A program made the position numbers and the translations under genes. This document shows, in pieces, positions 18,563-27,189 of a stretch of 64,000 bases of DNA; within the stretch, counting starts at the first letter, position 1; every line of letters starts with the position of its first letter. This stretch comes from an uncultured Litoreibacter sp. (GTDB lineage Bacteria > Pseudomonadota > Alphaproteobacteria > Rhodobacterales > Rhodobacteraceae). The DNA is taken from contig NZ_CANMXB010000001.1 in NCBI RefSeq assembly GCF_947501785.1, positions 2,251,048 through 2,315,047 on the forward strand, given 5' to 3'. The notes beneath the pieces were generated by a model. The model did no database searches, had not been told where the DNA came from, and was given only the letters and a program-made list of their open reading frames with translations.

Positions 18563-18699
18563 GAGAGCCCCGCCGGTCGTTGATTTGGCGCTGACGCTAA
18601 TGGCGACGCGCGGGATTGGCAATTGGCCCGCCCCGTTGGCCTTTGCGCGGCATTTGACATAGTTTGGCGGGGAACCGACCCAACCCCGCAGGAGCCCCC

Positions 18700-19476
18700 T
18701 TGAGCAACACCGACGCCATCGCCCGCAGGCTGTTCGACAACTGGACCACCAAGCGGCAATTCGAGACTATGGCGGGGGATCTGGCGATCGCCTCCGTGGC
18801 GGATGGGTACGCGGCGCAGCAGCGCCTGCAAGCGCTGCATATCCCGCAGCGCGGGAAGATCGTGGGGCGCAAGATTGCGCTGTCCTCAAAGGCCATGCAG
18901 CAGATGATCGGCTTTGACACGCCAATTGCGGGCGCGATTTTTGCAGGTGACGTGCACGCATCGCCGGCCCGTATCAAGGCGGCGGATTTCGTGCGTCTGG
19001 GGATGGAGTTTGAACTGGCGATCGAGCTGAACGCGGATGTTGCGCCGCAAGCGGAGCCGCATAGCGCGCAATCCGTCTACGCGCTGATCGAAACCGTGCG
19101 GCCCTGCTTCGAGCTGGTTGAGGACCGCAACGCGGATTACGCCAATTTGGACCCGCTGACGCTGCTGGCAGACAACGCATGGTGCGGCGGGATTGTGCTG
19201 GGCGGCGAGGTCACGCAGTGGCGGGCGTTGGACCTGAACGACATCCCCACCGTGGTGGCGCAGGACGGCGTGGCGGATGAGCCCGCCAACACCGGCGCGG
19301 CCGACCCGCTGGGGTCACTGGCCTGGGTGCTGAACCATTTCAGCGCGCGCGGGATTGGCTTGTCGAAGGGGGAGCAGATCATAACCGGCTCCGCCGTCAA
19401 GACCCGGTTTCCGGGGCCGGGCGACGCCTTTCGCTACGAGGTTGCGGGGGCGTCGGTTGAGGTGCAGATCGCCTAA
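18700..19476 (+). CDS. 2-keto-4-pentenoate hydratase / FAH-fold family protein
   Basis: A protein of about 258 residues of the fumarylacetoacetate-hydrolase fold, MhpD/HpcG hydratase branch: GRKIALSSKAMQQMIGFDTPIAGAI, an acidic metal site in FVRLGMEFELAIEL, and C-terminal GIGLSKGEQIITGSAVK. These enzymes hydrate 2-hydroxypenta-2,4-dienoates or decarboxylate related acids in aromatic breakdown. The start chosen is the TTG at 18700 because AGGAG lies 6 bp upstream; the other candidate, a TTG at 18664, has no such site. The gene converges with rpiB, leaving 6 bp between stops. Confidence 0.82.
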   Translation: MSNTDAIARRLFDNWTTKRQFETMAGDLAIASVADGYAAQQRLQALHIPQRGKIVGRKIALSSKAMQQMIGFDTPIAGAIFAGDVHASPARIKAADFVRLGMEFELAIELNADVAPQAEPHSAQSVYALIETVRPCFELVEDRNADYANLDPLTLLADNAWCGGIVLGGEVTQWRALDLNDIPTVVAQDGVADEPANTGAADPLGSLAWVLNHFSARGIGLSKGEQIITGSAVKTRFPGPGDAFRYEVAGASVEVQIA

Positions 19477-19482
19477 AGGCGG

Positions 19483-19929
19483 CTACGCCTCCAGCGCGGT
19501 GATCATGTCGACGCGGGTGGCGTGGCGGCCGCCTTCGAATTCGGCGGACAAGAACGCCTCGACGATCTCCATTGCCAGCCCCGCGCCAATCACCCGCGCG
19601 CCCAGCGCCAGCATGTTGGCGTCGTTATGCCCGCGGATCATCTTGGCAGAGAACGTATCGGAGCAAACCCCGCACCGCACGCCTTTGACCTTGTTGGCCG
19701 CCATCATGATGCCCTGCCCCGTGCCGCAGACAATGATGCCCAGCGCGCAGTCGCCCGAGGCCACGCGCTGCGCCGCCTCCGCCCCGTGCTTGGGGTAAGG
19801 CGTGCTTTCGGACGTGGTGGGGCCGATATCGACCGCCTCCCAGCCCAGCGTTTCCACATGAGCGGCTATGGCCTGACGCAGGCCGATATCGGCGTGGTCA
19901 CTGGACAGGACGATACGTTTGTTGGTCAT
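19483..19929 (-). CDS. rpiB: Ribose 5-phosphate isomerase B
   Basis: A 148-residue RpiB/LacAB family protein. The family N-terminus SSDHADIGLRQ, the catalytic Cys motif IIVCGTGQGIMMAANK and FSAKMIRGHNDANMLALGARV are all present. It interconverts ribose 5-phosphate and ribulose 5-phosphate in the pentose phosphate pathway. Its start overlaps the stop of the upstream PfkB-family kinase by 4 bp, so it is the last gene of nth-kinase-rpiB. The proximity of a nucleoside kinase and a pentose isomerase suggests ribose or nucleoside salvage. Confidence 0.94.
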   Translation of the reverse strand: MTNKRIVLSSDHADIGLRQAIAAHVETLGWEAVDIGPTTSESTPYPKHGAEAAQRVASGDCALGIIVCGTGQGIMMAANKVKGVRCGVCSDTFSAKMIRGHNDANMLALGARVIGAGLAMEIVEAFLSAEFEGGRHATRVDMITALEA

Positions 19930-20921
19930 AGCAGGCCCTGCTTCTTGAATAGCGCGTGCAGGTCCGCCTCGGGCCGGGCACCAATGTGGGAGATCACCTC
20001 AGACGCCGCAACGCAGCCCATCTTGCCGCAGGTTTCAAGATCATGCCCGTTGGTCAGCGCCCAGAGGAACGCGCCGGCGAAGAGGTCGCCCGCGCCGGTG
20101 GCGTCAACGATTTGCACCGGCATCGCTGGCGCGTGCCAGCGTTGACCGCCCGACAGAACATGCGCCCCGTCTGCCCCGTCGGTGCAGGCCACGATCTCCA
20201 CCTCAGAAGCGGCTTGGGCCAACGCGGCGTCGAAATCATCGGTCTCATACATCGACAGCATTTCGGCGCGGTTGCAGAACAGCAGGTCGATATGATCCTT
20301 GATCAGCGCGCGGAACGCATCGCGATGCCGGTCGACGCAGAACGGGTCGCTGAGCGTGACGGAGACGCGGCCCCCCGCGCCCTTGCACGCCGCGATTGCC
20401 TTGTCGAAGGCGGCCACGGATGTAGGGCCATCGAAACGGTAGCCTTCGAGATAGATCCAGTCGGCATCGGCGCATTGCGCTTCGTCAATATCATCGGGGC
20501 CGAGGAATTCGGTGACGCCGAGATAGGTGTTCATCGACCGCTCCCCATCAGGCGAGACCAGCACGATGCAGCGGCCGGTTTCGGCCTCGTGATCCTTGGG
20601 CGCCAGCGGCGTTTCGTAGTCCGCCCCTTGCGCGCGCAGGTCATGGGCGAAAATCTCGCCCAGCTGGTCGTCTTTGACCTTACCGACATAAGCCGTCTTG
20701 CCGCCCAGATGCGCGATGCCCGCGATGGTGTTGGCCGCCGAGCCGCCCGAGATTTCCTTGGCGGGGCCGATGAGGCCGTAAAGCTCAACGCCGCGGGCCT
20801 TGTCGGTCAGCTGCATGATGCCTTTGTCGATGCCGTTTTCGGCCAGAAAGCTGTCCTCGCAGGGGGCCAGCACGTCCACCATGGCGTTGCCGATGCCGAC
20901 AACCTGATATTTCTTCGTCAT
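19926..20921 (-). CDS. PfkB family carbohydrate kinase, adenosine kinase-like
   Basis: A 331-residue PfkB/ribokinase-fold kinase. The N-terminal glycine motif GGSAANTIAGIAHLGG and the C-terminal catalytic motif DATGAGDLFAGAF (catalytic Asp in GAGD) are intact. The overall pattern is that of the adenosine kinase group widespread in alphaproteobacteria, which phosphorylates adenosine or related nucleosides. It overlaps nth and rpiB by 4 bp at each end. Confidence 0.92.
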   Translation of the reverse strand: MTKKYQVVGIGNAMVDVLAPCEDSFLAENGIDKGIMQLTDKARGVELYGLIGPAKEISGGSAANTIAGIAHLGGKTAYVGKVKDDQLGEIFAHDLRAQGADYETPLAPKDHEAETGRCIVLVSPDGERSMNTYLGVTEFLGPDDIDEAQCADADWIYLEGYRFDGPTSVAAFDKAIAACKGAGGRVSVTLSDPFCVDRHRDAFRALIKDHIDLLFCNRAEMLSMYETDDFDAALAQAASEVEIVACTDGADGAHVLSGGQRWHAPAMPVQIVDATGAGDLFAGAFLWALTNGHDLETCGKMGCVAASEVISHIGARPEADLHALFKKQGLL

Positions 20922-21562
20922 AGGTTTTTATCCTCAAAAGGGCAGAGATCGCGGATCAAACAATTGCCGCACATTGGTTTTCGGGCTTTGCACACGTAGC
21001 GGCCATGCAGGATGAGCCAGTGATGTGCGTGATGTTGGAAGGCGACGGGGATGTGGTCCTCGATGGCGCGTTCGACCGCGTCCACATCCTTGCCGGGGCA
21101 GATGCCGGTGCGGTTGCCGATGCGGAAGATATGCGTGTCGACCGCCTGGCTTGGGTGGTGCCACCACATGTTCAGCACCACATTGGCGGTTTTGCGACCC
21201 ACGCCCGGCAGCGAGACCAGCGCGGCGCGGGAGCTGGGCACCTCCCCGCCATATTGATCGACAAGGATCTGGCTCAGCTTGATGACGTTCTTGGCCTTGT
21301 TGCGGTAGAGGCCGATGGTTTTGATGTGCTCGATCACACCCTCCTCGCCCAGCGCCAGCATCTTCTGCGGCGTGTCGGCGATTTGGAACAGCTTCTCGGT
21401 GGCCTTGTTCACCCCCACATCGGTGGACTGGGCCGACAGGGCGACCGCCACGACCAACGTGTAGGCGTTGGTGTGGTTCAGCTCCCCCTTGGGTTCGGGC
21501 TCAGACGCCTGAAACCGGGTGAAAATCTCGTTGATCGTTGCATAGTCGAGCTGCTTGGCCAT
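20918..21562 (-). CDS. nth: Endonuclease III
   Basis: A 214-residue base-excision repair glycosylase/AP lyase. The helix-hairpin-helix is LPGVGRKTANVV with catalytic Lys K124; the catalytic Asp is D142 in VDTHIFRIGNR. The [4Fe-4S] cluster ligands C191, C198, C201 and C207 follow the C-x6-C-x2-C-x5-C pattern at the C-terminus. It removes oxidised pyrimidines. The ATG at 21562 fits the family N-terminus; an ATG 9 bp upstream is possible. It is the first gene of the nth-kinase-rpiB operon. Confidence 0.95.
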   Translation of the reverse strand: MAKQLDYATINEIFTRFQASEPEPKGELNHTNAYTLVVAVALSAQSTDVGVNKATEKLFQIADTPQKMLALGEEGVIEHIKTIGLYRNKAKNVIKLSQILVDQYGGEVPSSRAALVSLPGVGRKTANVVLNMWWHHPSQAVDTHIFRIGNRTGICPGKDVDAVERAIEDHIPVAFQHHAHHWLILHGRYVCKARKPMCGNCLIRDLCPFEDKNL

Positions 21563-21706
21563 AGCGCGCATATGCCAAACACGCCGGTCGGCGGCAATGG
21601 GGCCTGGCCGTTTTAGAAAAAATTGAGGGAATTTGGTCGGGGATCATTACCCCTGCTTAACCTCCTTCAGCCACACCTGCCCCACACGCACCTGTTTGGG
21701 GACAGC

Positions 21707-22342
21707 ATGGCAGAACGAATCTGGGATATGAAAACCACCGGGCTTGGCCCCGGCACGCAGGTTGACACCACCGAAGGGCCCGTGCCGGTCGAGTGGCTGT
21801 CGACCACGCACCGCGTGCTGACCCGCGACCGCGGCCCGCAACCGGTTCTTGAGGTTGGGCAACATATCCTGCGCCCGCTGGACGGCGCCTATGTGCCGCT
21901 GGTCACCATCCTGCCGGACGCCTTTGGGGACGACGCCCCCAACCACCCCCTGACCTTGCCGCCGCACCACCAGGTGCTGCAGACCACCGCCGACATTGCA
22001 TTGCAGTTTGGCACCGACGCGGCCCTGTGCCGAAGCGGCCATCTGGTCGACGGCCAAAACGTCAGGTGTCACCACAGCGGCGAGGCCGTCGCCTTTTACT
22101 CCGTCCTGACCCCGGACCATGACGTGATCCGCGCCAACGGCATCTGGGTGGAAACCACCTTCGCCACGCCCGACAGCGAACTGGTACGCCTTGACACATT
22201 ATCCCCCGGTATTTTTGCGCAGCTCCGGCTGCATGACGGGGGTCACATATCGGCCTACCCCTGCCTTGAAGAATGGGAGGGCCGGATGCTGGCCCGTCAA
22301 CGCAGCCGCCGCCGGCCATGGGCCTTTGCGCAGGTGGCCTAG
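21707..22342 (+). CDS. Hint-domain protein lacking the nucleophilic Cys
   Basis: A 211-residue protein of the Rhodobacterales Hint_2 type. The pattern PGTQVDTTEGPVPVEWL...TRDRGPQPV...IRANGIWVETT matches the Hint block of these proteins. In active members the block opens with Cys (typically C-F-x-x-G-T); here the aligned residues are G-L-G-P-G-T, so the nucleophile is missing and self-splicing is unlikely. The ATG at 21707 has GGGGA upstream; a TTG start at 21623 was rejected. No secretion genes are adjacent. Confidence 0.78.
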   Translation: MAERIWDMKTTGLGPGTQVDTTEGPVPVEWLSTTHRVLTRDRGPQPVLEVGQHILRPLDGAYVPLVTILPDAFGDDAPNHPLTLPPHHQVLQTTADIALQFGTDAALCRSGHLVDGQNVRCHHSGEAVAFYSVLTPDHDVIRANGIWVETTFATPDSELVRLDTLSPGIFAQLRLHDGGHISAYPCLEEWEGRMLARQRSRRRPWAFAQVA

Positions 22343-22442
22343 CCCCCACAGATGCCGGGTGCATGAATTTGCACAAGTTTCGGGTCGAAGCGATGAGGGT
22401 GATCCCCTAGATTGGGTGCATGTCAAAACAGGACGTGATGCC

Positions 22443-23315
22443 ATGACCCAACTTGCAGACACCACCGCGACCGAGCCCGCCTCCTACCATTACGCGGTGA
22501 TCAAACGCGCGATCGAGATGATCGACGCACAGAACGGCACCGACCTGTCTTTGGAGGAACTTGCCGCGCAGATGCGGATGAGCCCCGCGCATTTTCAACG
22601 CCTGTTCAGCAAATGGGTGGGCGTGTCACCCAAGCGCTACCAGCAATACCTGACGCTGGGCCACGCCAAGGCCTTGCTGGACAACAATTTCACCACCCTT
22701 GGCACCGCCGACGCGGTTGGCCTGTCCGGCAGCGGCCGGCTGCACGACCTGTTTGTGCGCTGGGAAGCGATGAGCCCCGGCGAATTTGCCCTGAAGGGCG
22801 AGGGGCTGACCATCTACTGGGGCTGGTTTGAAAGCCCGTTTGGCCCTGCATTGGTGATGGGGACCGAGAAGGGCATTTGCGGCATCGGCTTCGGCGCCGA
22901 GACCGGGGAGGAGGAAGCGATGCGCGACCTGACCTCCCGCTGGCCCAAAGCCCGCTACGTGGAAGACCCGATGATGCTGCGGCCCTGGGTCCTTGCGGCC
23001 TTTGGCGCGGGACAGGCGGGCAGCAACGAGGCCCCGCTTTACCTGATGGGCGCGCCGTTCCAGATCAAAGTGTGGGAGGCATTGCTGAGCATCCCGTCGG
23101 GCAAGATCACCACCTATTCCGAGATTGCGGGCCATATCGACGCGCCCAAGGCGGTCCGCGCCGTTGGCACCGCCGTCGGACGCAACCCGATCAGCTGGCT
23201 GGTGCCGTGTCACCGCGCCCTGCGCAAATCGGGCGGCTTGGGGGGATACCACTGGGGCCTGCCCGTCAAACGCGCCATGCTGGCCTTCGAAACCGCGCGG
23301 GCGGAGGCCGGTTAG
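22443..23315 (+). CDS. AraC-type HTH / methylated-DNA-protein-cysteine methyltransferase fusion (Ada-like)
   Basis: A 290-residue fusion. Residues about 15-115 are an AraC-type DNA-binding domain (LSLEELAAQMRMSPAHFQRLFSKWVGVSPKRY). Residues about 125-290 are an O6-alkylguanine-DNA alkyltransferase with the active-site PCHR (C256). The N-terminal phosphotriester-repair domain of E. coli Ada, with its zinc cysteines, is absent, so sensing must differ. It removes alkyl groups from guanine by suicide transfer to C256 and may regulate itself. The ATG at 22443 has AGGA upstream. Confidence 0.92.
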   Translation: MTQLADTTATEPASYHYAVIKRAIEMIDAQNGTDLSLEELAAQMRMSPAHFQRLFSKWVGVSPKRYQQYLTLGHAKALLDNNFTTLGTADAVGLSGSGRLHDLFVRWEAMSPGEFALKGEGLTIYWGWFESPFGPALVMGTEKGICGIGFGAETGEEEAMRDLTSRWPKARYVEDPMMLRPWVLAAFGAGQAGSNEAPLYLMGAPFQIKVWEALLSIPSGKITTYSEIAGHIDAPKAVRAVGTAVGRNPISWLVPCHRALRKSGGLGGYHWGLPVKRAMLAFETARAEAG

Positions 23316-23962
23316 TCGGCAGCGGCCGCATCCAGCCCGTCCAAAATCAGATCGAGCACAAACAGAAATTCGTCGCAATTCTCCAGGTCGTCGAGATGCG
23401 CCTGCACGTGGTCGGCGAGATAGGGGTAATCGTCACCCAGCCCGCTCAGAAAGCCCTCCACGATTGCCGGAAAATCCGGCCCGAGCACCTTTTGGTAGCC
23501 AACTTGCTGTTGGGAAAACCCGACAATGTGCATGATGATAGCATGATACCCGCGATAGACGATCGCCTGCCCTAGGCCGCCCACCGTCAGCACCTCCAGG
23601 ATCGAATCCATGAAACGCGTGCGGTTTGGCCCGGGCATGCGAAGGCTCCACTCAGCCGTGGCCCAGTGATGCTTCAGCAAGATACCGTTGGCGGATCGCG
23701 CGGATGCTCTCATGGCGACCTTCCAGTCGCCTTCGAAATTGGGCAGCTCGACCTTCCCCACAACCAAATCGAGCATATCTGTGAGAAGCTCGTCCTTATT
23801 GGCAACATGGTTGTACAGCGACATCACCCCGCAATTCAGCTCCTTCGCGAGTTTGCGCATTGTCAACGCCTCGACATCATGGGTGTCGGCAAACTCGATC
23901 GCGATCTCCAGGATGCGTTGCCGATTGAGAAAATTTCTCGAGCCAGGTGGTTTTGAGCTCAT
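23312..23962 (-). CDS. TetR family repressor (TetR_C-type)
   Basis: A 216-residue regulator. The N-terminal helix-turn-helix reads RQRILEIAIEFADTHDVEALTMRKLAKELNC (split over about 12-45), and the C-terminal ligand domain resembles that of TetR itself. The ATG at 23962 has GGGGA upstream; an in-frame start at 24055 would run through both operators and was rejected. It faces an MDR-family oxidoreductase gene across 114 bp holding two near-identical palindromes, so it very likely represses both itself and that gene. Confidence 0.9.
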   Translation of the reverse strand: MSSKPPGSRNFLNRQRILEIAIEFADTHDVEALTMRKLAKELNCGVMSLYNHVANKDELLTDMLDLVVGKVELPNFEGDWKVAMRASARSANGILLKHHWATAEWSLRMPGPNRTRFMDSILEVLTVGGLGQAIVYRGYHAIIMHIVGFSQQQVGYQKVLGPDFPAIVEGFLSGLGDDYPYLADHVQAHLDDLENCDEFLFVLDLILDGLDAAAAD

Positions 23963-23998
23963 GGGTCCCCGCGGATTGATCACTATCGATTTGACTTC

Positions 23999-24046
23999 CG
24001 TACAATGTACGTTTAGCCAATGCCACGTCAACGTACAGTGTACGTT
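23999..24046. promoter_or_regulatory. Two TetR operator palindromes
   Basis: Site 1 at 23999-24011 is CGTACA-A-TGTACG. Site 2 at 24030-24046 is AACGTACA-G-TGTACGTT, a perfect 8-bp-arm palindrome. Centres (24005 and 24038) are 33 bp apart, about three helical turns, so two dimers would sit on one face of DNA. They lie between the divergent tetR and MDR genes. Confidence 0.82.
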
Positions 24047-24076
24047 CCGAGTCATTCAGCCATGGAGAAGAGCCTC

Positions 24077-25081
24077 ATGCCCCCCGAAAGCCGCACCCTG
24101 AACCCGCCCATGCGCGCCGTCATACATGACAGCTACGGCCGCGCGCATAAGCTGAAAATCGAGGACATCGCGCGCCCGACATGTGGGCCGGACGAGGTTC
24201 TGGTGGCGGTGCATTCCGTGTCGGTGAACCCTTACGACTGGCACAACATGACGGGCACCCCGCTTCCCGTTCGCCTCTCGGGGGGACTGTGGCGGCCGAA
24301 GGAAAGCCGCCTGGGGGTCGACGTAGCCGGCGTCGTTGAAGGCGTCGGCACAAATGTCAGCCGCTTTAAGGTCGGCGACAAGGTCTTTGGGTTTGCGGAT
24401 GGGTGCTTTGCGGAATTTGTCTGCGCCAAGGCGAACGAGCTGACCGAGATGCCTGACAACATGTCATTTGACGAAGCCTCCGCCGTTCCCGTCGCGGCCC
24501 TGACCGCATTGCAAGGGCTTGCCAAACATGGCGGCGTCACCGCGGACCAACATGTGCTGATAAACGGCGCATCGGGAGGCGTGGGCACGTTTGCGGTGCA
24601 GATTGCCAAATCCTTGGGCGCGCAGGTGACCGGCGTTTGCGGACCCACAAATGGCGACATGGTCAAATCCCTCGGGGCAGATCAGGTTATCGATTACACC
24701 AAGGCGGATTTCACCCAAAACCGGGACGCCTACGACGTCGTGCTGGACAACATGGGCAACAAGACGATGTCGGGGTACAAAAACTGCCTCAAGCCGGGCG
24801 GTAAGCTTGTTGTTGTGGGCGGCCGCAAAGGTGTTGTTCTTGGCCCTGTGGCCCATATGCTCAAGGCGCTTTTGGCCTTCAAATTTGGCAGCTACCAGGC
24901 GGCAGTATTCATTGCGGACCGGCTGGAAGAGGACATGGCAAAGATCACCGAGCTGCTTGCATCCGGCGCCCTGAAACCGGTTATCGACCAGACCTACCCA
25001 TTTGAACAAATCAGGGACGCGATAGCGCATCTCGAGACGGGGCGCGCCCGCGGCAAAATCATCGTCCAGCTGGTGGGCTGA
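24077..25081 (+). CDS. NAD(P)-dependent zinc-type/quinone oxidoreductase family protein (MDR)
   Basis: A 334-residue medium-chain dehydrogenase/reductase. The nucleotide-binding motif is GASGGVGTFAVQIAKSLGA, and the N-terminal fold carries the family patterns VNPYDWHNMTG and GVDVAGVVEGVG. The Cys/His/Glu zinc ligands of alcohol dehydrogenases are not evident, so a quinone or enone reductase activity is likely. The ATG at 24077 follows GGAGAAGAG. Control by the divergent TetR suggests induction by a small toxic compound. Confidence 0.88.
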   Translation: MPPESRTLNPPMRAVIHDSYGRAHKLKIEDIARPTCGPDEVLVAVHSVSVNPYDWHNMTGTPLPVRLSGGLWRPKESRLGVDVAGVVEGVGTNVSRFKVGDKVFGFADGCFAEFVCAKANELTEMPDNMSFDEASAVPVAALTALQGLAKHGGVTADQHVLINGASGGVGTFAVQIAKSLGAQVTGVCGPTNGDMVKSLGADQVIDYTKADFTQNRDAYDVVLDNMGNKTMSGYKNCLKPGGKLVVVGGRKGVVLGPVAHMLKALLAFKFGSYQAAVFIADRLEEDMAKITELLASGALKPVIDQTYPFEQIRDAIAHLETGRARGKIIVQLVG

Positions 25082-25664
25082 GCCCCAGCATCCGAAGCGC
25101 GGGGAGCACGGCCTTGCCCGTCGCCAAAATGACCAGCGCGCAAAGCGCGCCCTTCGAGATGGGCTCCATCGTGCCTTCGATCAGCAGCGCGTGGGTGACC
25201 GTGCCTGCCACGATCACGACGGCAAGCGCCGTGTGACCAACGCGCCATACGCAGGGGCGCAGCTTGCGGCGGAGCGTGGCGAGGGTCGCGGTGACGAAGA
25301 CCGCCCACATGGCAATGACGCCCCAAACGGAAAACGGCGTGGGCGAACGAAAGAGCAGCGCATCGACCGCATCGGGCGGGCTGGTCATCCAAAGCCCGCC
25401 GACATGGGCCAGAATGGCCGTGACAAGAAGCACGCCGACCAAGCGATGGATGTAGCGGGCCCTGGGCAGTTGCAGGCCGGGAAGCGCACCGGCCGCCAGC
25501 AACGGCTGCAGCACCATCAACGCGAGCGCCGCGACCCCCGCGAGGCCCGCCGCGATGTAGATCGGGTCCCGATACGCCAGCAACGGGCTTTGCACCGCCA
25601 GCGTCAGCGGCACCAGCAGCGCGCCGGCTAGCACGACCCAGATCAAAAGCGACCGTGCGGTCAT
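25059..25664 (-). CDS. Ferric reductase-like transmembrane protein
   Basis: A 201-residue integral membrane protein with about six spans. Histidines in the spans (RYIHRLVGVLLVTAILAHVGG and VGHTALAVVIVAGTVTHALL) fit the bis-heme ferric-reductase-like transmembrane domain found in NOX, FRE and MsrQ/YedZ. It has no flavin or NAD domain, so it would pass electrons to or from a partner. The gene lies 6 bp downstream of the gene for a Tat-exported intradiol-dioxygenase-fold protein, a plausible periplasmic partner. Its 3' end overlaps that of the MDR gene by 23 bp. Confidence 0.82.
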   Translation of the reverse strand: MTARSLLIWVVLAGALLVPLTLAVQSPLLAYRDPIYIAAGLAGVAALALMVLQPLLAAGALPGLQLPRARYIHRLVGVLLVTAILAHVGGLWMTSPPDAVDALLFRSPTPFSVWGVIAMWAVFVTATLATLRRKLRPCVWRVGHTALAVVIVAGTVTHALLIEGTMEPISKGALCALVILATGKAVLPALRMLGLSPPAGR

Positions 25665-25670
25665 CGACGG

Positions 25671-26144
25671 TCAGACCGGCTTCAGGACAAAGTCCACATG
25701 AAGCGTGGTGTCGCTGGCGCTGCCCATGACCGGGCGCAGGAACACCGTCTCGAACGCTTCATCATCATAGGCGAGGTGGCCGTGCGGCTGGCCAAAGGCG
25801 GGGACGATCTGTGGCATTTCAAGGCGAAATTCGCCTTTGGAGTTGGTCAGGGTGGCACCATGGCTGTGGGGGTCACGCTCATGCCCCTCGGTGGTATGCG
25901 CCCAGATCTGAATGCGTTGCCCCCCCAACGGCGCGCCGTCGCCCGCGCGGCGCACCGTGCCGGTCATCCAGAACCCGCCGCCGCCGATACGGTCCACAAT
26001 GGGCGCACCGGGGAGGTAGTTATTGGCCCCGCCGCGCATGGTGGGTGTCGGGGCCAGACCCTGCGCGCGGGCGGGCATGCCTGTGACAAGCACCGCACCG
26101 GCAGCGGCGAGAAGCGTTCGGCGGGTGTGCAATATCTTGGTCAT
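25671..26144 (-). CDS. Tat-exported protein with intradiol-dioxygenase/transthyretin-like fold
   Basis: A 157-residue protein. The N-terminus has a twin-arginine pattern (HTRRTLLAAAGAVLVTG) and a signal cleavage near PARA. The rest matches the beta-sandwich core of intradiol ring-cleavage dioxygenases (GTVRRAGDGAPLGGQRIQIW, then HGATLTNSKGEFRLEMP, then QPHGHLAYDD). The Tyr/Tyr/His/His iron set of true dioxygenases is not obviously complete, so it may be a structural or electron-transfer partner of the adjacent ferric-reductase-like membrane protein. Tat export suggests it folds or binds a cofactor in the cytoplasm. Confidence 0.75.
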   Translation of the reverse strand: MTKILHTRRTLLAAAGAVLVTGMPARAQGLAPTPTMRGGANNYLPGAPIVDRIGGGGFWMTGTVRRAGDGAPLGGQRIQIWAHTTEGHERDPHSHGATLTNSKGEFRLEMPQIVPAFGQPHGHLAYDDEAFETVFLRPVMGSASDTTLHVDFVLKPV

Positions 26145-26300
26145 GACAGCGGTCTCCTGCGGCGACGATACGGGTTGAAACTGAGTATAGCCCCAAACCG
26201 CGGAAATTCGAACCGGCAGCGGCAGTCAAACCGCCGTGATCGCGCCCCGGCCATTTCCCGCCTGTTTTCAGAAGATTTCAGCATTGTGAACGCGGCGGCG

Positions 26301-26325
26301 GGAACCTGCCCGTCCCCACTTTGTT
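26301..26325 (+). promoter_or_regulatory. Possible ECF-type promoter GGAAC-N16-TGTT
   Basis: GGAAC at 26301-26305 and TGTT at 26322-26325, 82 bp before the first OmpA lipoprotein start. It resembles the alphaproteobacterial general-stress consensus GGAAC-N16/17-CGTT with one mismatch. Low specificity, so only tentative. Confidence 0.3.
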
Positions 26326-26406
26326 GTGAGTTGAACCCCGGGCCGCGACCCCCAACATTTACCCGCACCTGCCGCGCTGCGTCGTGGCCATGAAAGGAAT
26401 GCTGCT

Positions 26407-27042
26407 ATGAAACCTCTATTGATTGCCCTGCCTGCCGCGCTTGCGCTGAGCGCCTGCGCCCCCGCCGGAGACCCGAACCAACGCGCCAAGAACGGCGCCC
26501 TGATCGGGGCCGTGGTGGGCGGCGCATTGGGTGCAAATTCGACCAGCGACAACAAGCTGGAACGCGGCGTGATCGGAGCCGTGGTCGGTGGCGCTGTAGG
26601 TGGTGCGCTGGGCAACGAGCTGGACAAGCAGGCCGGCGAGTTGCGCCGCGATTTGGACAGCGACATCGGGGTGGTCAACACCGGGTCCGAGCTGCGTGTG
26701 ACCATGCCGCAGGACTTGCTTTTCGCCACTGACAGCGACCGCTTGCGCGGCGATCTGGTGCAGGACATCCGCGTGCTGGCGAACAATTTGAACGACTACC
26801 CGAACTCCACCGTCATCGTGGTCGGCCACACCGACAGCACGGGCGGGGCCTCTTACAACCAGAACCTGTCGGAGCGTCGAGCAGGCTCAGTTGCGGCGGT
26901 GCTGCGTAGCGAAGGCGTTGCCTCGTCCCGGCTACGCACCCTTGGCCAGGGCGAGGCGCAACCCGTTGCGTCAAACGCCACTGCCTCGGGGCGCGCGCAG
27001 AACCGCCGGGTGGAAATTATCATCCGCCCGAATGCCGCATAG
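26407..27042 (+). CDS. OmpA family lipoprotein with glycine-zipper domain (first paralogue)
   Basis: A 211-residue lipoprotein: lipobox LSAC with Cys at residue 17 and Ala at +2, a glycine-zipper segment (ALIGAVVGGALGAN...GVIGAVVGGAVGGALGN, about 30-75), then an OmpA/MotB domain with VVGHTDSTGGASYNQNLSERRA and NRRVEIIIRPNAA. The Ala at +2 fits outer-membrane sorting, so it would anchor the outer membrane to peptidoglycan in the manner of YiaD. It has a tandem paralogue 147 bp downstream. A possible stress-type promoter lies upstream. Confidence 0.92.
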   Translation: MKPLLIALPAALALSACAPAGDPNQRAKNGALIGAVVGGALGANSTSDNKLERGVIGAVVGGAVGGALGNELDKQAGELRRDLDSDIGVVNTGSELRVTMPQDLLFATDSDRLRGDLVQDIRVLANNLNDYPNSTVIVVGHTDSTGGASYNQNLSERRAGSVAAVLRSEGVASSRLRTLGQGEAQPVASNATASGRAQNRRVEIIIRPNAA

Positions 27043-27189
27043 GCGCAGCCTGAGCTGACGAGAGGGTCGCGGGGCGGGCGGCAATGATCCGCCAGCCCCG
27101 CGATTCCCCTTAACAAACAAGGGGCTGAGGGGTATTATCTGCCTATAACCACGCCAAAATGGCGGGACACATAACCGAGGCAGGTAACA

